From NCBI GenBank assembly GCA_009746045.1, contig RPFO01001895.1, positions 113,566 through 177,565 on the forward strand: a DNA stretch of 64,000 nt, given 5' to 3'. Shown here piece after piece: positions 22,901 through 37,149 of the stretch (positions are counted from its first letter, which is position 1; the number at the start of each line of letters is the position of its first letter). Under the pieces are notes generated by a model, which ran no database searches, was not told where the DNA came from, and saw nothing but the letters and a program-made list of their open reading frames with translations. This DNA comes from Mesostigma viride (taxonomy: Eukaryota; Streptophyta; Mesostigmatophyceae; Mesostigmatales; Mesostigmataceae). The translations under genes and the position numbers were made by a program.

Positions 22901-25900
22901 CACCCGCCTCGAGAGCGCCATGATCGTCCTCCTGATGGCGACCAGTGCCACTTCTACCGCCAGCATCTGCCAGCATCGCACAAGATCCCTGCGGCATCAC
23001 GGATGACAGTGTTGGCTTGTGTGGCGGCCTCGGTGGCAGCTGGCAGGAGTACGGCCAGGGTGACCTGGTGGTATTCGGGACCGCACCAGGCAAAGACGCG
23101 GCATGCAGGGCCGGGCCACCACCTCCAGTGCCAATGCCAGTGCCCCCACCAGTGCCAGGGCCGGCGCTGGTGCCGGTGCCAGCGTTAGAGTCAGTGATCA
23201 TCCCCTCATCTTCCAGATGCCATGCCTCCCTCTGTAGGCCAACCTCACCTTCTCTGCCAGAAATGCCAGTATTGCCAATACTAATATAATTAGACGCGGG
23301 TTGCAAGTCCTGCTTGGACTGCTGTGGGGAGCCGGCGCGGCATGCGGGCTCACGCGGGTGGAAATCCTGGCATCCCCCAACTACATCGTCCTCCATGGGC
23401 GAACCGTTGCTCTCCATCGGTTCAAAGTCACCAGCCCGTTTCCCACCACGCCATTCCGCGCTGTTCCCGCAAGAGCCTCGCTGTGCACCGGGCGTCCACG
23501 TGTTGCCATGTGGCGGCTGGTCATCGCTCCCCCAGCAGGGACTCCAAATGTCCCTGCCCTCGTCCTCTCCCCAGCCATACCTGCCACCGTCAGTTGCATC
23601 ACCATAATCTCCACAGACCGCAGGGTTGACATCTGTCCTGTAGCCTCCCTCGCCTTCATCATGATGCTGGTCATCACTGGCCTGCCGGATCCTGCTGTCT
23701 GGACCCTCGGTGTCTCTAGGCACACAGGCAACGCGAATGCTGGACGGCATCAGCCCTCCCTCTAGCCCCCAGCTCTTCCCACATCCCTGCCCCCGTGCGC
23801 TTGTCCCTAGTCGCTCTCCCAAGCCAGCATCTGTCACGAACACATCCACCCCATCAACGCCTACTCCGCCATCCTCCATCCTGTAGTCACCATCACCCAT
23901 GCGTGGCTCTCCCCCCTCCACGAGACTTTGTTTAGACCAGCCCTGAGCAGCTTGGCAATGAGCTTGGTGGTAAGGTGGGTGGCCAGGTTGATCCTGTCGA
24001 TGGGATGGAGGAATGCTGGACATGGCCCCACGTCCCAGGGATGCCCGGCCACCCACATCCCAGCTATCCCTGCCAGCACCATCATCCGCGTCCCGGCCGT
24101 CGTGGGATAGCTGACCACCACGCTTGCCAACCACAACTCGAGGCGGGCAGAATGACTCCCTCTCCAAGGCTTGGAGGCTCGTTCGGTTGCCTACCGAGGC
24201 TGCACCAGGGGAATTGAAACCCCAGCAGCTGTCTAGAGACTCCCGCCCCATCGGAATCGACCCAAGCTGGCCCCTGCCTTCCGAGTTAATTAACCCCTCC
24301 CGTGGCAAGGCTCCCACATCAGCCTGCAGATCTCTCCCCTCATCCTCCCATCCCATCATCTCCCGCGGGTCTTCTGCGGGTAGATGGATGCTTGTGTGCC
24401 CCGCGGGTGGATTCTCAGACCGCGGAGCGTCCTGTGTGCCCAGGCCAACATCCAGTGAGCTCTCGTTGCCAGCCTTGCACCCCACACGTTCTTGTTCTGC
24501 TGCCGCCACCGCCGCTGCTGCTGCAGCTGGTGTTGGTGGCGTAGACCTTCTCTGTGAGCCAGCTGCCTCTGCGACCGCATCAGGCTCGTCCCGCATTGCA
24601 GTGCGGCCAAGAGGCTCTCCCCCCACATCAGCCTGATGAGCCTCGTGGGCCAAATCAGCACACTCCTCGGCAACACCCGGAGCATGCTCTTCCGTCTGGC
24701 CCGGTGCGTTCGCCTCTCGTGTGCCTGGTGCATGCGCCTCTGTTGCCATCCGCCGTTGCGTCTGGGGTCGCAGCGCCCTGCGCTCCTCCTCCCAGCACTG
24801 CTGCAGGAAGCGGCGGCGCTCGGTGATGTCCAGGGACCCTGGAAGTTTACGTGCATGACCGACATGATGGCGGTGCTGAGTAACACAGCCGCCCATAATA
24901 GCTTGGATGCACCTCAGTACCCAGCCATGCAGGCGCATGCTAATACAGAGAGGCTAACACAGACTACAACGTTTGACGTGGGACTTGGCTTGTGATGTTG
25001 GCGACGTATAACGAGCAGATTGGTAGGCAGATGACAGGTAACAAAAGGATTACCAGGGTTAGGCATTCTATTGTTAAGGTTAGGCATTCTCGGATGCCGG
25101 GCCAGTGCCTTAAGAGGTGGTGAGGGGCACGTAGCAAACTTGTGGCAGCTATTTATTTGCATCATATCTCAAAAAAATACCTTGCCGAGTCATCCTCTAA
25201 GAGTACCAGATCAACAGACGCACCTGTCACCAGGCTCTTCTTCAGCACCTCGGCCGTGCACTCGGTGATCCCCGGTGGCCGCCATATCGACCGCAGGGAT
25301 GCTGCCAACTTCTTACCCCCCGGGTCCCCCCAGCGCCCCCCCTTGAGCCACGCGGCCGAGAGCACGCCGAAAGGGGCCAGGTCCGGGTTACTGGCAGCTG
25401 CACCGCCAACGTCCTCATCCAGCTGGTCTATCTCATCCCTGGCTGCCGCATCAGGGTCCTCGATGGCGTCATCATCGCCCTCGTCCGCGAAGACATTGTC
25501 CAGGTCATCCAGGGACCCTATCCCCGAGATGGGGTATGGCGCCAGCAGCAACTCCTCAGCGTCTTTCACCGCCCTGTGTACATCCATCAGGAATGTTCAA
25601 TAATGGCAACCCCACATGCATGCACGTTCCTAGGGGAAATACTGAGTTTGCTTGAACTTGTTTCTATAAGCTCTTTGGGCTATGCACTTTTGACTTACAA
25701 AGCTAAGTATCTAAGCATTTCTCTCAGCCACCGTGACAACGCTTGCATGTATGTCCTTCTGGGCGATCAAGCCATAATAGCACAGCATGCAGTCGTTCAG
25801 CGACAGTACATACCTGACCAGGATCAGGCATTGATAATCTCCATACATAACTAAATAGGGGGGAAATGAATGGGTAGTTGGATGGTTGTTGGAATGGAGC

Positions 25901-28900
25901 TAGGCCGTGTGAGGCCTTAAACGAAAAGCAGTGATGAATAGCTAGTATACGCTGCGCGACATCTATCAAGTCAGTACCTACTTTCAATTTCTTTGCGGTG
26001 GTGGTTTACCCACTCTGCGTTCCAGGCGTGCATTGGTTGAAGCACAATTACTTGTCATCACCATATAGCGATGACTGCGCTTTGTAGACGCGATCCTGGA
26101 AGGTGCTTTGTAAGCAACACTTGCCACAATTCATAACATCACATATTGTTGCTGATATTCACTTCAATGCCCTGCAAATTAGCTTTTAGTTAGACCGTTG
26201 GATCAACCTACATCTGGAGCTTCTGCATATGCCTTGGGGGAAGAAGAAAGGGAGAGTAAAGGGTGGCAAAATACGAGGAGAAGGCCAAACTGAGAATGCG
26301 GGGCGGGTCACTTACCTGACACGGCATTTCCCAGAGAAGGAAGCGGCGGCCAGCCTGGCTGGGTACAAGGCGCTTCGGTCCTTATGCTTGCGTAGGTCAA
26401 TAAGGAGGCCCAGCTCCTGTGACAACGAAAAAAACGATGGCACAGGGGGGTTCAGTCAGGTAGTTGGTGGCACAAACCGGCTGTTGTCTAATCGTTAGAC
26501 ATCAGATACCTGACATCAGAAGAACACGGCTGTCGCGCTTGGAGAGAAGTCAAGATAGCCTGCTCTCATATCAGAGAAGCTTCAGACCACTAAATCCTGC
26601 CTATCATCCTCCCTCCTTCCCCCGCAAAAATATTCCAAACAATGGTAGGTGCCGAGATTTCTGGCGGTTCCCCAAGGCGCGCCTGTCGCCTCACAAACAG
26701 GAGCTGGGCTATGAGCCTCACAAACAGGACGATTCGAAGTCAGCATGCCGAGAAAAGCGCCTTACACCAAATCCACCCATGGAAACAAACACCCTACAGC
26801 CCATGGGCAATTTTCCCAAGCAGGCAAACCATCAAAGGGTAGTCATGTTGCACCACCGACTTTAGAGCACAACGCGCACGGCCTACAACCATTCAGCTCG
26901 CCAACAACGAGCCATGACACCTAGAGCGAGATGCCAACAAACAACTCATGCCTCTTATAACCCTCCTGGCGGAAAGGCGTCACTGAAACGACCAACAGCC
27001 ATGGACAGATCACCTTGCCGGTAGGCCGCAGGCCGCCCAAGGACACGGTGGCAGGGGCCTTGGTCTTGCCCGCTGCCTGAGAGTGCGAGATGGAGGCATT
27101 TCCGGAGAGTGACCCGCTCCCCTTGGAGGGCCGCGCGTTGCAAGCCTCGATGGGGTCTTCGTCACCTGATGCAGCAAAGATCATGGTACAAGGTTAAAAT
27201 TGTTTAACAAGTCCACTAAGTCTGACCCTAAAGGACGCTGTAGACCCTAACCAAACTCCCGAACCTAGATCCTGAAGCCGATTCCCTACATCCTGAGAAA
27301 CAAAATTACCTTCAAAGGCATGTCTGCCCCAATCGCTCTTTGCCAGTGTTCCGCCAGCTCGGGCTGATCCTTCCTCGCACACTTACCAAATGCTAAAACA
27401 ATACCAAGGCACCCCAACCAAATGCTAGCCACATACAACTGCTTACTGCTTGATTCAGAGCTACTGCTCATTTTGACACCACTCCTGCCACGTCCCTGGA
27501 GGGATGCTATCAGTAAAACAACATTACCTAGCGTCATAGCGCACACGACAGCTGCATTGAGTATGTCTCCTTTTAGACAATGCGAAACCAAGGCAAACAG
27601 GCGTAAGAACATGCCACCCCACCAGTCTCCAGCACTTTTAGGCCATTTTTAGGCCGAGAAAGACATTTTCGTCCCATCGTTCGCGTGATGTACACAACGA
27701 TAGAACAGGATAGGATCAAAGCCGCAAGTGCCAAAGGATTGAAAAACTTGCCATTCTTGCTGCCCTCCTCCCTGCCTTCCTCAACCTCCGGCTCCCGCCA
27801 CTCCTCCCGCACGCTGTTAAACCGGCTGCCACCATGTGTGCCAGCACGCCCCCCCTTCCCGCCTGCCTCCTCCTCCTGCTCCTGCTCCATCAACAGCAAC
27901 TCTTGCCGCTGCTGCTCCCGCTGCCTGCATCGCTGCTCCCGCGCGCTCGACCCTGGAAGACCATCCTGGGATGCACCGACAGCTGCCTGGGAGGCCCCTG
28001 GCCCTGGCAGCGGTCGTGCTCGAGGCTTGTAGCAGTTCAGCTCAAACACGTCGGAATCAGAGTCGCTGTCTGACAAGGAATGAATGCTGCTTGGCTCCTG
28101 GGCTGCCTTGCTTCCCTTGGCTGGGGCAGGTGGACCTTCCTGGGTTGCCCCAACGTCCCCATTAGCCGATGCGGCAGAAGGATGATTTTCCCCTCTGAAA
28201 ACCGGTCCGCAGGCAGCAGAGATTGTTGCTTGTGAGTTGTAGGTTACTTCATCAAAGTAGAAGAAAGCAGAGGCAGTGCGCCTTGACGCTTGAAAAGATA
28301 CAAATAGGACCACATGGTCTTGCAAATACGGAAGCAGCAGCACGGCTCTGGTCACATAGGGTACTGGATATCTGCTACCAGCCTACCACGGTACCTGGGA
28401 GCTGTTAGCTGTGTGTGCCATGGCGGCTTCCATCCACTTATATTATCCACAAGCCAAGCCGGGACTTGTTTTCTTTCAAGGAGTTTCGGGTTTTTCTAAC
28501 CGATGACTACAGATATGACAGAGCAAATGAACCATGACGTTCAACTGGGGACTGGTGAGGGGACAGAGGAAATGACATTTCACAAAAAGAAAAGAAGCTA
28601 CTACTACTGTATACGGCCATCTTCCCCGCTTCTGTCCTCAGTGATTTTTCGTCCATGCAGCTGAAATGAGAATTCCATACTCTAGACATCAAAGACTGAC
28701 TAGCATGCATGCCTGGAAAACATCTCCTATTGTACTGTAAGACGGACATATTTGATCAAGATCCCTTGCCTACACACCTTGGTGTAGCTGCAGGTCGGCC
28801 TCCCTGAACATCCTGTGGCCCACTGGCATCGATGCGCACTTCTCCCTTCCCAGAAGCACCAACCGCCCGGCCATCACCCTCTTCAGTATAATCATTATCA

Positions 28901-29625
28901 TCGCCACCGTTACCATCATCATCGCTGCCAGGAAAGTCAAGAGGGTAACCGCTTAGGTCTTCATTACCCCCCAAACTGGCATCCACGACCGTGCCGTCAA
29001 CAGTAATGCCACACCCATGACCATGACTCCGGGAATCCAATTTGTTGCCCTCGTTATGGTGCCCCCTGCCAGTCACCTTTCCTTCTCCATTCTCTTCCTT
29101 ATGTGCCGTGCTACCTGCAAAGGAGCCTCCTTCGACCACCCTTCCTTCTTCCATTGCTCTTCCACCGCCATCCACACCAGCCCATCCTTTAGTACCATTG
29201 GATTGCCCTGGCCATTCATTTAGCTCCCCAGGCTCCAGCATGTCATTGTCACTCCCAGGTTTACCCCCCCTGCGCACATATGAGGCCTTCCGTGTAGAGC
29301 TCCCCGGAACATCCTCCTCACCCTCCTCACCCCGCTCTCCTTCCTCCTCATCCTCAGAGGGGGACCAACCAGAAGGGGAGGCAGCCCTGCCACTATCATC
29401 TACAGGGCAGGGACCTAGCAGGCCCCGCTCACCCCCAAGCACCACATCATCCTCCTGGATGGGCTTGATGGTTGTCCTGCTGGCCCAAATATGCCGTAAA
29501 ACCTCATCGCTGACCATGGGGCTGTCTGCACTCTCAGACCGCTGCCCCATTCCAGGGAACGCAAGCTGCTCATGAGCCGCATCACATGCTGGCTGTTTGC
29601 TGGCGCCGCACTGCTGCTCCTTACC
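19997..29625 (-). CDS. C-terminal exon block of a large unassigned multi-exon gene
   Basis: Exons, 5' to 3' on the minus strand: 28778-29625; from 28194 down to about 27.7 kb; a tentative small exon ending near 27387; 27014-27165; 26316-26416; 25181-25573; about 24850 down to 21726 (over 1000 codons); 20617-21097; 19997-20175 (TAG). Junctions 28778/28194, 27387/27165, 27014/26416, 26316/25573, 21726/21097 and 20617/20175 keep phase. 25181 to ~24850 does not join cleanly: a small exon or one-base error may lie there. The product is acidic, Gly/Ser/Asp-rich and probably disordered, with E-D runs and an SDSDSDSD block. Ordered islands are ELGLLIDLRKHKDRSALYPA in the 26.3-kb exon and the extreme C-terminus, VSMQRYFVALLHLAHRVNI. 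The latter faintly recalls the C-terminal winged helix of condensin kleisins (CAP-H/CAP-H2). That is a guess and no function is assigned. Confidence 0.5.
22722..22782. repeat. CTC/CCT triplet tract coding acidic run
   Basis: A pyrimidine triplet repeat on the plus strand that reads as a Glu/Asp run (EEDEEDEEEKEEEEEE) in the large minus-strand exon. It is probably a coding microsatellite within a disordered acidic segment. Confidence 0.7.
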
Positions 29626-31179
29626 CTGAGCAGGCGAGACGATGATTGAACCCATCAAGAGAAGGGCGGCTATGATGAGAATGGTTAGGAAAAACCAGGG
29701 CAAACAGCTGAGGGTTATCAAAGTAAAGAATGCACTAGAGGCAAGGCAGCTGGCTGAAAAGACCATTCCATTCAGGATGGCAGAGAGTCACAAACTATGT
29801 GCTAGTGCAGGCTGTTCATATTACCAATTCTCACTGTTTGTTAACTGCTGTCCTGTCACCCGATGGCTCGCCTGGAGCCAGTAATGAGGTCAAGGCAGGT
29901 CACTCACCGCTCCTGCAAGCTTGTCTGGGATAACAGCGGCAGACAGGCCAGAGATGTGCGACCAGCGGTCATGAGAAAAACTCTCTGGGTAAAGCCTGCA
30001 AGACAAACAGTGGGCCGAGCGAAGCCAACCCGGGAGTGCAACACAGAGATAAAAACCGTCAGAAAAGAGAGAACAATCAGAAGAGAGGAATGCATCAGCA
30101 CACCCCTGGCAGAATGACATGGAAAACATTATCACTGTACCACTCATAAACCCTCCTCCCTTCTGCGATGGCACTGTCCTCTCCCCTATTCCAAGTGCCG
30201 TAAAACCAAAACCAGGTCTGCCTCCCGCCCCCCCCAAAAAAATTAAGACTCTTAATGTAGTGAAGGAGTTTCTTTCACAGCCTCCCATGGGACCCATCGC
30301 ACCTCTCCATGAGCTCATCCCATGATCGCGGCCCATCCATGGTGCTCTGAGGCAGCACCGAGTCCCCGCCCTCGTCTGTGGCCCACGTCGCGGCCTGCGC
30401 CACATTGTGCGTGTGAATGTCCTTGCTGGCGAAGCTGTCGGGGTCCCCCAGCTGCACGCACACATGTATGGTGCTGGTGCACGAAAGGTGAGCGCATGTA
30501 ATGCATGAGCATACCTGCGGTACTGCTCCATGTTTTCCGATTGGAGTCATGCTGAGCCTGCCTCAACAGCTCCGTAATGGATTCCATAGAATCCTGATGC
30601 TTCCTCAGGTCGCAGATGAAGTGCTTGTCAGGAGGTGTCAAGGCAAAAAAAGTGTGGTGCATGCTCTGGGTTCCATGCTGCACGCTGGGTAGTGGGCACG
30701 GCACCTTGGGGGTGAGGCAGTTGGCAGAGCCTGGCAGGTAGTTGCTCACAGAATTCTCGGCTCCAACGTGCAGGCGCCACAGAAGACAGTGCCATATGAA
30801 GAAAAAGTTCTGCTTGCCGTGATAGAGGCCCAGTGGAAAGGCTCGCCGCTCAGCAAGGAAACTTGATGTGCAGTCTTGGGGAATCAGCAAGTGTGTGCGG
30901 CACCCATGAGAAAATCGACGCGGCATGCAGGCAGACATCGAACCTAAGCCTTTAAACAACAAATGATGGTTGATCGTCCTGATAGTAATCATCATACATT
31001 CATACTCATAAAGCCCCATGCTTCAGCCACATCCAAAGTCCACCGTGGGCAGCAGCAAGTAAGGCCATGCCCACAATGCATTATACTAGGCCCACGATGC
31101 ATCGAATTCAGAAAAAGCCGAAAATTTTGCCGGGTGAGGTGCTTCAGCGAGTGTACTACCCTTTATACAGAAGAGATAC
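29626..31179 (-). other. Unresolved part of minus-strand gene
   Basis: Links the two exon blocks if they form one gene. A likely exon at about 30275-30458 reads LGDPDSFASKDIHTHNVAQA, then ATWATDEGGDS and MDGPRSWDELMERC, after a GTGTGCGTGCAG acceptor. Another open stretch at about 30500-30760 includes TPPDKHFICDLRKHQDSMES and ends at a GTATGC donor. Its LICDLRKHQD-like core resembles the LIDLRKHKD string in the 26.3-kb exon. I could not build one consistent frame through this interval. Confidence 0.35.
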
Positions 31180-34100
31180 CTTATCCAGGAGCCAAGGGAA
31201 GCTTGCATCCCCATCAGCAGATGCGGAATCTGCCACTGATGCATCTCGCCTGGAACCTTGAAAACCAGCCCCTGGAGGGGCCCCAGCACGACCGACATCC
31301 TCGCCGGGCGCGCCGCGAATGCCACGCAGCTGCCGCACTAGCAGTGGGTCGACCAGGGGGAGGCATCTGGTGGCGGCCGCAAGTTCCGCCTCCTTCGCTG
31401 CGGTGGCGTCCGGGTTGCTGCTTCCTGCGTGTTTTGCGGTGCCAGATAGGAGCCGCCAGAATCGTGGATGTGGTGAATATCATGGTGTCCACAGACGTGG
31501 CAGCGATAACCCCGGCAGATTTACCAGCATATCGTTGTGGTTATGATGCATCATTCGATGACACGTAATCAAGCACTAAGGTTTGCTGCTGCTGGCTTCT
31601 TACATAAGGACGCCCTAGCCCAAACCAGCAGGAATTTCCGTGAAGATCTCATATCGGGACATACAAACAGATGAAAAATAGCTCCGTGAAGGTAGATGAG
31701 GTTTAAGCTACCATGGAAATGCTGTAGACACAAGAGCGTATCGCTCCACTCAGAGCCAGAGCCAGAGCCAGAGCCAGCATGACCAAGACTCTGTCGCACC
31801 GCCATACCCTACCTTTCCCCTTCTTCTTCTTGGACGCAGCAGGCGGTCCGTCTCCGTCTCCTGCCGCATCCGTGGCCTTATCGGCCGCCGCCAAGGGAGC
31901 GCTGCGGCTCACCTTGATGGCCTCACCGGTAGTCTTCACTAGGTTATCTGCGCACGCAAGACGGCAGGCCATAAAGTAATACTAATAGTAATAGTATAAG
32001 AATTTCAGAATCGTGTTCATAAGAGGAGAGCAGGTCGCCAGCATGCAGACACACGGGCAAGTGCGGCGTGCCCAGCAATTTAAGGAGGGCCGGGATACCC
32101 AAGCTACAGAAAAGGCCTATGGACGTGTTTGGTCAAGGTTGGCCAGCCGTAAAATACCACACACTAGTATAATGGTTGCCTTAAGTCCCAATCATGTGGC
32201 ACTGCGCGGATAGGTACTATCAAGTTCAAGCGTGCAGACCGTTCTGCGGGTGGTAAGGTGACGTGGCAGAAATTATCATCACACAAATAAAAAGATGCAG
32301 TAATAACAGTTATTCAAGGTATGCCATGCACTGTGAAATGGCATCACCGTACCTTTCATAGACTTGATTATTTGAAGCCGCACCTGCAGGCACAAGGGCA
32401 AGGAGAAAAATGAATATACCTTGCAAAGGAACGTCAGTTGCAGGAAAGACGGCGAGGTGCAAACTGAACTCAACTCAAACTCTTGTTTGCGTTACGAAGA
32501 GCCAAGCTCTTGAAGGCTACCCAAGCCCATCACTGTGCCAATGTCCCCTCTAGCACCGGCCCCCCCAAATCCCACCTCTCTGCTATTCATCAAAAGAAAA
32601 GCCCAATTGCAGGCAGACACTACCATGGCAGCATACTTTGCAACATGTTCCCTGTGCAAACAATAACATTGCTTTTACGAGAACTCTCAATGTCAGGTGA
32701 TCTTGATTAATTAACTAGTCACGCGCTGCTGTTGGGGAGTCGCGGAGCACAATAGTACTATATAAGAGTGCTTTCCATCTCTTTTGGCTGCACAGTGAGA
32801 CGGGGGGCAGAGACTCCCTCATAGATAATCTTGATATCAAGTCATCAACAAGAATACAAAATCGAGTATCTGCACAATTAGTCGGTCTTATCACTAACAC
32901 ACGATTCATCCCACCCCAGCCTACCTATAGTTTATCTTCTGCTCTCCCACCCCAGCCTACCAATAGTTTATCTTGCAGCTTAGGTTCACGTATCCATTCC
33001 ATCCATTAACCTCAGACCCCCTTTACCCCACTTTTGGTTCAAAGCGAATCAAGGGCTATCTAAACCCAGCGTATCACTGCCCACGAGACGCACCCTGCCA
33101 GGGCGCTGCTCGGCCGGCGAGGCAGGCTGGTGCTCACCTGCACGTTTTTGGAAGCGTAGTCGACTGCGATGCGCTTCCTGTCCATGTCGCTAGCCACCCC
33201 TCCTGCCGCCGCACGCGCCTCATCATCCTGCAGATTACTCAGACATTGAAAATTACATAATACAGTACATTGATAATTACAAATATGTGGAAGACGAGAA
33301 AACAGGGACACGTGGCTAAAAATAGGAGCAAACGAGAGCAAGCCGCTTGCAAAGTGAAACAAGTTTTTTACAAGAAACACGCCAAGACAATTTCTTGGTT
33401 CACTTGTACCAAGCATCGGATTTGCATTCCATGGGTTCGTGTTCTTCATTAGACAGACAGCCAGAGGAAAAGTCCATTATATAACTTGACAAATCTGCTT
33501 CCTTGTTGTTGGTATTCTCGTCCACCAGAGCACAAACATGCAATCTCCCCCGGGGAATGACAGGTTCCGGGAGCTTTCCGAAAAGTTGCAAGTTGATTAA
33601 GGGCAACCATGAAAAAAGCCTAAGACGAGTAACAGGTAGGCTGATAAACAACTTCCTAACATGGCAAACTGTTAGCAATCCTGGGACTTGGACAGCACAC
33701 ATAAACTTTGTAAACATCCTTTAGGGAGCTGGCCATGTCTTAAACCCAGCTCAACACAATTTTGCCCGCTGCATGTTCCGTGACGAGGCATAGTTATGGT
33801 GATTCCCCTGCCTGTGACATACGGTTATTCTGCCTGGATCAGTCACCAGTTGTCTTACCAGCACCGCCTCAAAGTCCCCCAGGCAGAACTGTACGTATTT
33901 GGGCAGGAAGGGATCCCGCCGATGCCGTCGACGCTCCTGTGAGGTGCACAGCCAAAGTAAAAAGTCAAGGGTAAGCATGTAGAAAAGATCTCGATTTTAG
34001 CCCCCACTTACTGCTGATGGGGCTCCTTAATAGACGCACGTAAAAAGTGGTTCCACTTGTTGGAAGTTTGAACTTCAACATGTGAACCATCAGTTTGAGA

Positions 34101-34618
34101 AAGAGGGGTCCAGTACCTAGCGCACTCAAGAACCGCTCAGAATATGTAAGAAACAAATGCCCTTTCACCTGTCGCCATACAATTTCAATCGAGGCAATAG
34201 ATCAAACAAACGGTTCCATTGAACCACTGCTGACCTGTGTGCTACGATATTCCTCTAAACTGTTGACTCTACATGTTCTCCAGTCAAAGCATAGCTGCTC
34301 TTATATTTTTTGGTATCCAACGAACTCCAACTGTTTCATGTCACCCAGTCACACGGCTCTCAGTCACTTCGATATGCTAGCTCTTACAAGCAGGCATTGA
34401 CCATTGCTAGCACACAGCCACCTGCACTTAAAGGGATCATAACCAGAAACTAAAGCATTACACAACACACATAAACAGCATACACTTACTATGTCTTCTG
34501 CAACGCTGAGGACCGTGAAGCTGGCATTGCCTTCTTGGTCCTTCACAGACGTGATCCTGAAGTTGACTTGGACATCCCTCGAAGATTTCCGGCTTGCGGT
34601 TGCTTTTCTGAAGGCCAT
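31180..34618 (-). CDS. N-terminal exon block of unassigned minus-strand gene
   Basis: Exons, 5' to 3': 34490-34618 (ATG at 34618), 33859-33936, 33138-33227, 32353-32383, 31813-31947, 31180-31424. All junctions are GT-AG and in phase, giving about 170 codons. The product starts MAFRKATASRKSSRDVQVNF, continues through a DPFLPKYVQFCLGDFEAVL segment, a basic DMDRKRIAVDY segment and a KKKKGKG lysine run, then an Ala/Gly-rich stretch. I do not recognise the family. The ATG is chosen because no in-frame acceptor-bounded exon was obvious upstream. It is probably the 5' part of the gene continuing to 19997, but two adjacent genes cannot be excluded. Confidence 0.5.
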
Positions 34619-37149
34619 GCTTTCTAACTGAAACCTGGAAGTATGGAACTTAAAAAGCAATGCCTCACATTGGCATGGAGGCTTGCGAAGACGTGAACAA
34701 TCTTCACAACCAGCAAGTCGTGAAGATGCGCAATCTTCAATTATTCTTCGCAATAATTCTATGATAGTGATCTACAGAAAAGTCGCCTCCTCAAATCACG
34801 AATCCGCCAGCGCGATTGGTAGCCGAGTTGGCAAACAAACTCGAGATACAATCGTATACCCTTCAAATATTGTATGATATCGCCATGGACAGCCAACATT
34901 AACCTATTTCAAGGGCCGGATACTACCAAAAATGCAAGCATGAATTATACTGGTGCAATTTTACAGGAAACAAGCATGGCAAGGAAGCTTGGGAGCGTCG
35001 AAGGAAACGTGGCATCGAAATGGTTGGCCGGGATTAAATATGATATCGCCCCAAAAAGCCATCCGGAGACATTACTTTACTGGGGTAGATGAAGTCCGAT
35101 AGAAATGACTGGTTCGAGACCTCGTAATTAATTACTCTGGAAAAGGACGCTTAGAGGACGCGATCCCGTAGATCTGCAACAGCCGGAAGGTATCGCAACT
35201 AGGTCAGGTCACCGTAGTAATAAAACTCCTGTCATCGTGTTCGGGACTAATTGCGACACCATGAAATGAGTCTTAATTTACTATTTCGCTCAGCCTTGAA
35301 TCGACCGCTGTAAGTCGTTGGTCCGACTTAACAAGCAAGGCTTTTTCCACTGTCTTATCTACGCTAGCAGATTTACACGAATTCCCAGTCTCTCGGGAAA
35401 TGCCATAACTCCTTCGGAAAATGGGCAACTGGACCGCCCGCGCGCACACAATTTTCACCAGCTGGGACAAAAGGCTGGTCGAGGCAAGCTGCTACAGTAG
35501 CTTGCCCGTGAGTCTTCCACTGCGCGGGGTATGCACTACTGCCACATGGCAAACTCTGATCTAAAGAGAATCCACACCACTTGACGCCGCGCCGCTGTCT
35601 TCGTACGCCAGCAAATTTTTCTTACGCGCCCCTGAGTTACTGTTGGCGCCATCATCGTGTTGCATATACTTCGTGCATCCGGCCATTTTTTTCACTAGAG
35701 AATGGCAGTTTGACGAACGTAAACCCAACCGGCAAGACCTGGGATGATCCCGTCCGTTTGCAATTATATACTCAGGGCTTGGAATCGGGCTTTGTATCGT
35801 GCGGCAAGCTTCTCGAAATACCATCGAGGGTGTTCTTTTGATGCAGGAATTTGACTCGGAAAAGTCTAGTCTGCTACTTGTGGTGAAGGCGAAGGTGGTG
35901 TCAGCCAATTTTCACTAGGAGGAAGAAAAGGCAGTCAAATGGCAATTAGTTGTAGATAGTTGGTATTCTCAATATCTACAAGGCGGACGTGCCTAGTGAT
36001 GGCCCGGAAACATTTTCTTCAAAAGTGCTGATGAAATTGGTGATGAATTTCGTGGTAATTATGCCATGATTTGGGGTTTTGTGTGACAGTTGGTTTGGCC
36101 AGTTGAAGATTATTTGGGGTTTCGAACATGAATCAACTGCGATCGTTCAGGTATGCATTGATGCGGTACCTGCGTCTCTGAGACAAACGGGTATATGTTC
36201 CGAATTGTCGAACGCAGGAATGAAGGTAGTTAGGTTACGTGGGGAATTCCAAATTTTCAGGCCTGAGGATCGTTTTACAGCTGAAGGGCTTTGGGTCTAG
36301 CATTATAGGGAAAGGGGGAGTTGGATTATATATTGGGGGGGGTTGCATTGTGGTATACGTCTGTGGTTAGCCTCTTCATTCTGCGCTTCAAGGTGTGTTT
36401 CACGGTTACCCTAGTGCGGCCATACATCCAATCCTTAGTTCTGCCATGGCAGGCATGTTACCTGCCATGGACGTTCACATGTCTGTTGCTGGGAGGAATC
36501 GAAGTCTTCAGTCGAGAAATTCTTCGTTGGGAAATGAGACTATTGAAATTATGTTAAGTAGGAATGGAACGCAGAGAGGTCAGCTGTGGCAGGTCAACGT
36601 CCTATCTTGTATTATGCTGTAATTGGTGGTGTTGGTTGAGCAGTAATAATGCCTTGCTTTAAGAAGGTTGTCCCATGGTATGTATAAAATTAATAATGGG
36701 TAGCACGAGGGCACCATGTTATATATTAGAATTTTTGCTCGTTTTGAGCCCACTCACCATTGTCTACACCCTTGAGTGGCCCATCGAATAATTCTTCAAA
36801 CCTCTTCGACGCCTCTTTGACCGCTGAAAACTTCATTGACTTGGTTGGTGGCATGCTGCCACAGGTACCTATATATGCGATGCTCTTACTTGGTCCATCA
36901 CATTTTTGCGTGCGTGGGTTCAGCGTACCTTGTGGGTTCAGTCCTCCTGGGCCCTACTGCCTGCATCCCACATGCCCTACACTATAACTTGGTTCACTCC
37001 TTAGATAACCTTCACCATAAATGCTTGTACATGCACAGTGTCTATTCCATCGCAATATACAGGACCGGCCGAGGCCCTCATTGTTACATGAACGACACAG
37101 TTAAGTGCAACTTTGTAGTCAAATATTGGTGTGTAGACTAATAGTGACC

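Noticed and set aside
28756-29766. Apparent membrane helices at the start of the 29.6-kb and 27.6-kb minus-strand frames
   Set aside because: The hydrophobic residues largely come from reading the polypyrimidine tract and intron upstream of a CTCAG acceptor; the exon proper begins at 29625.
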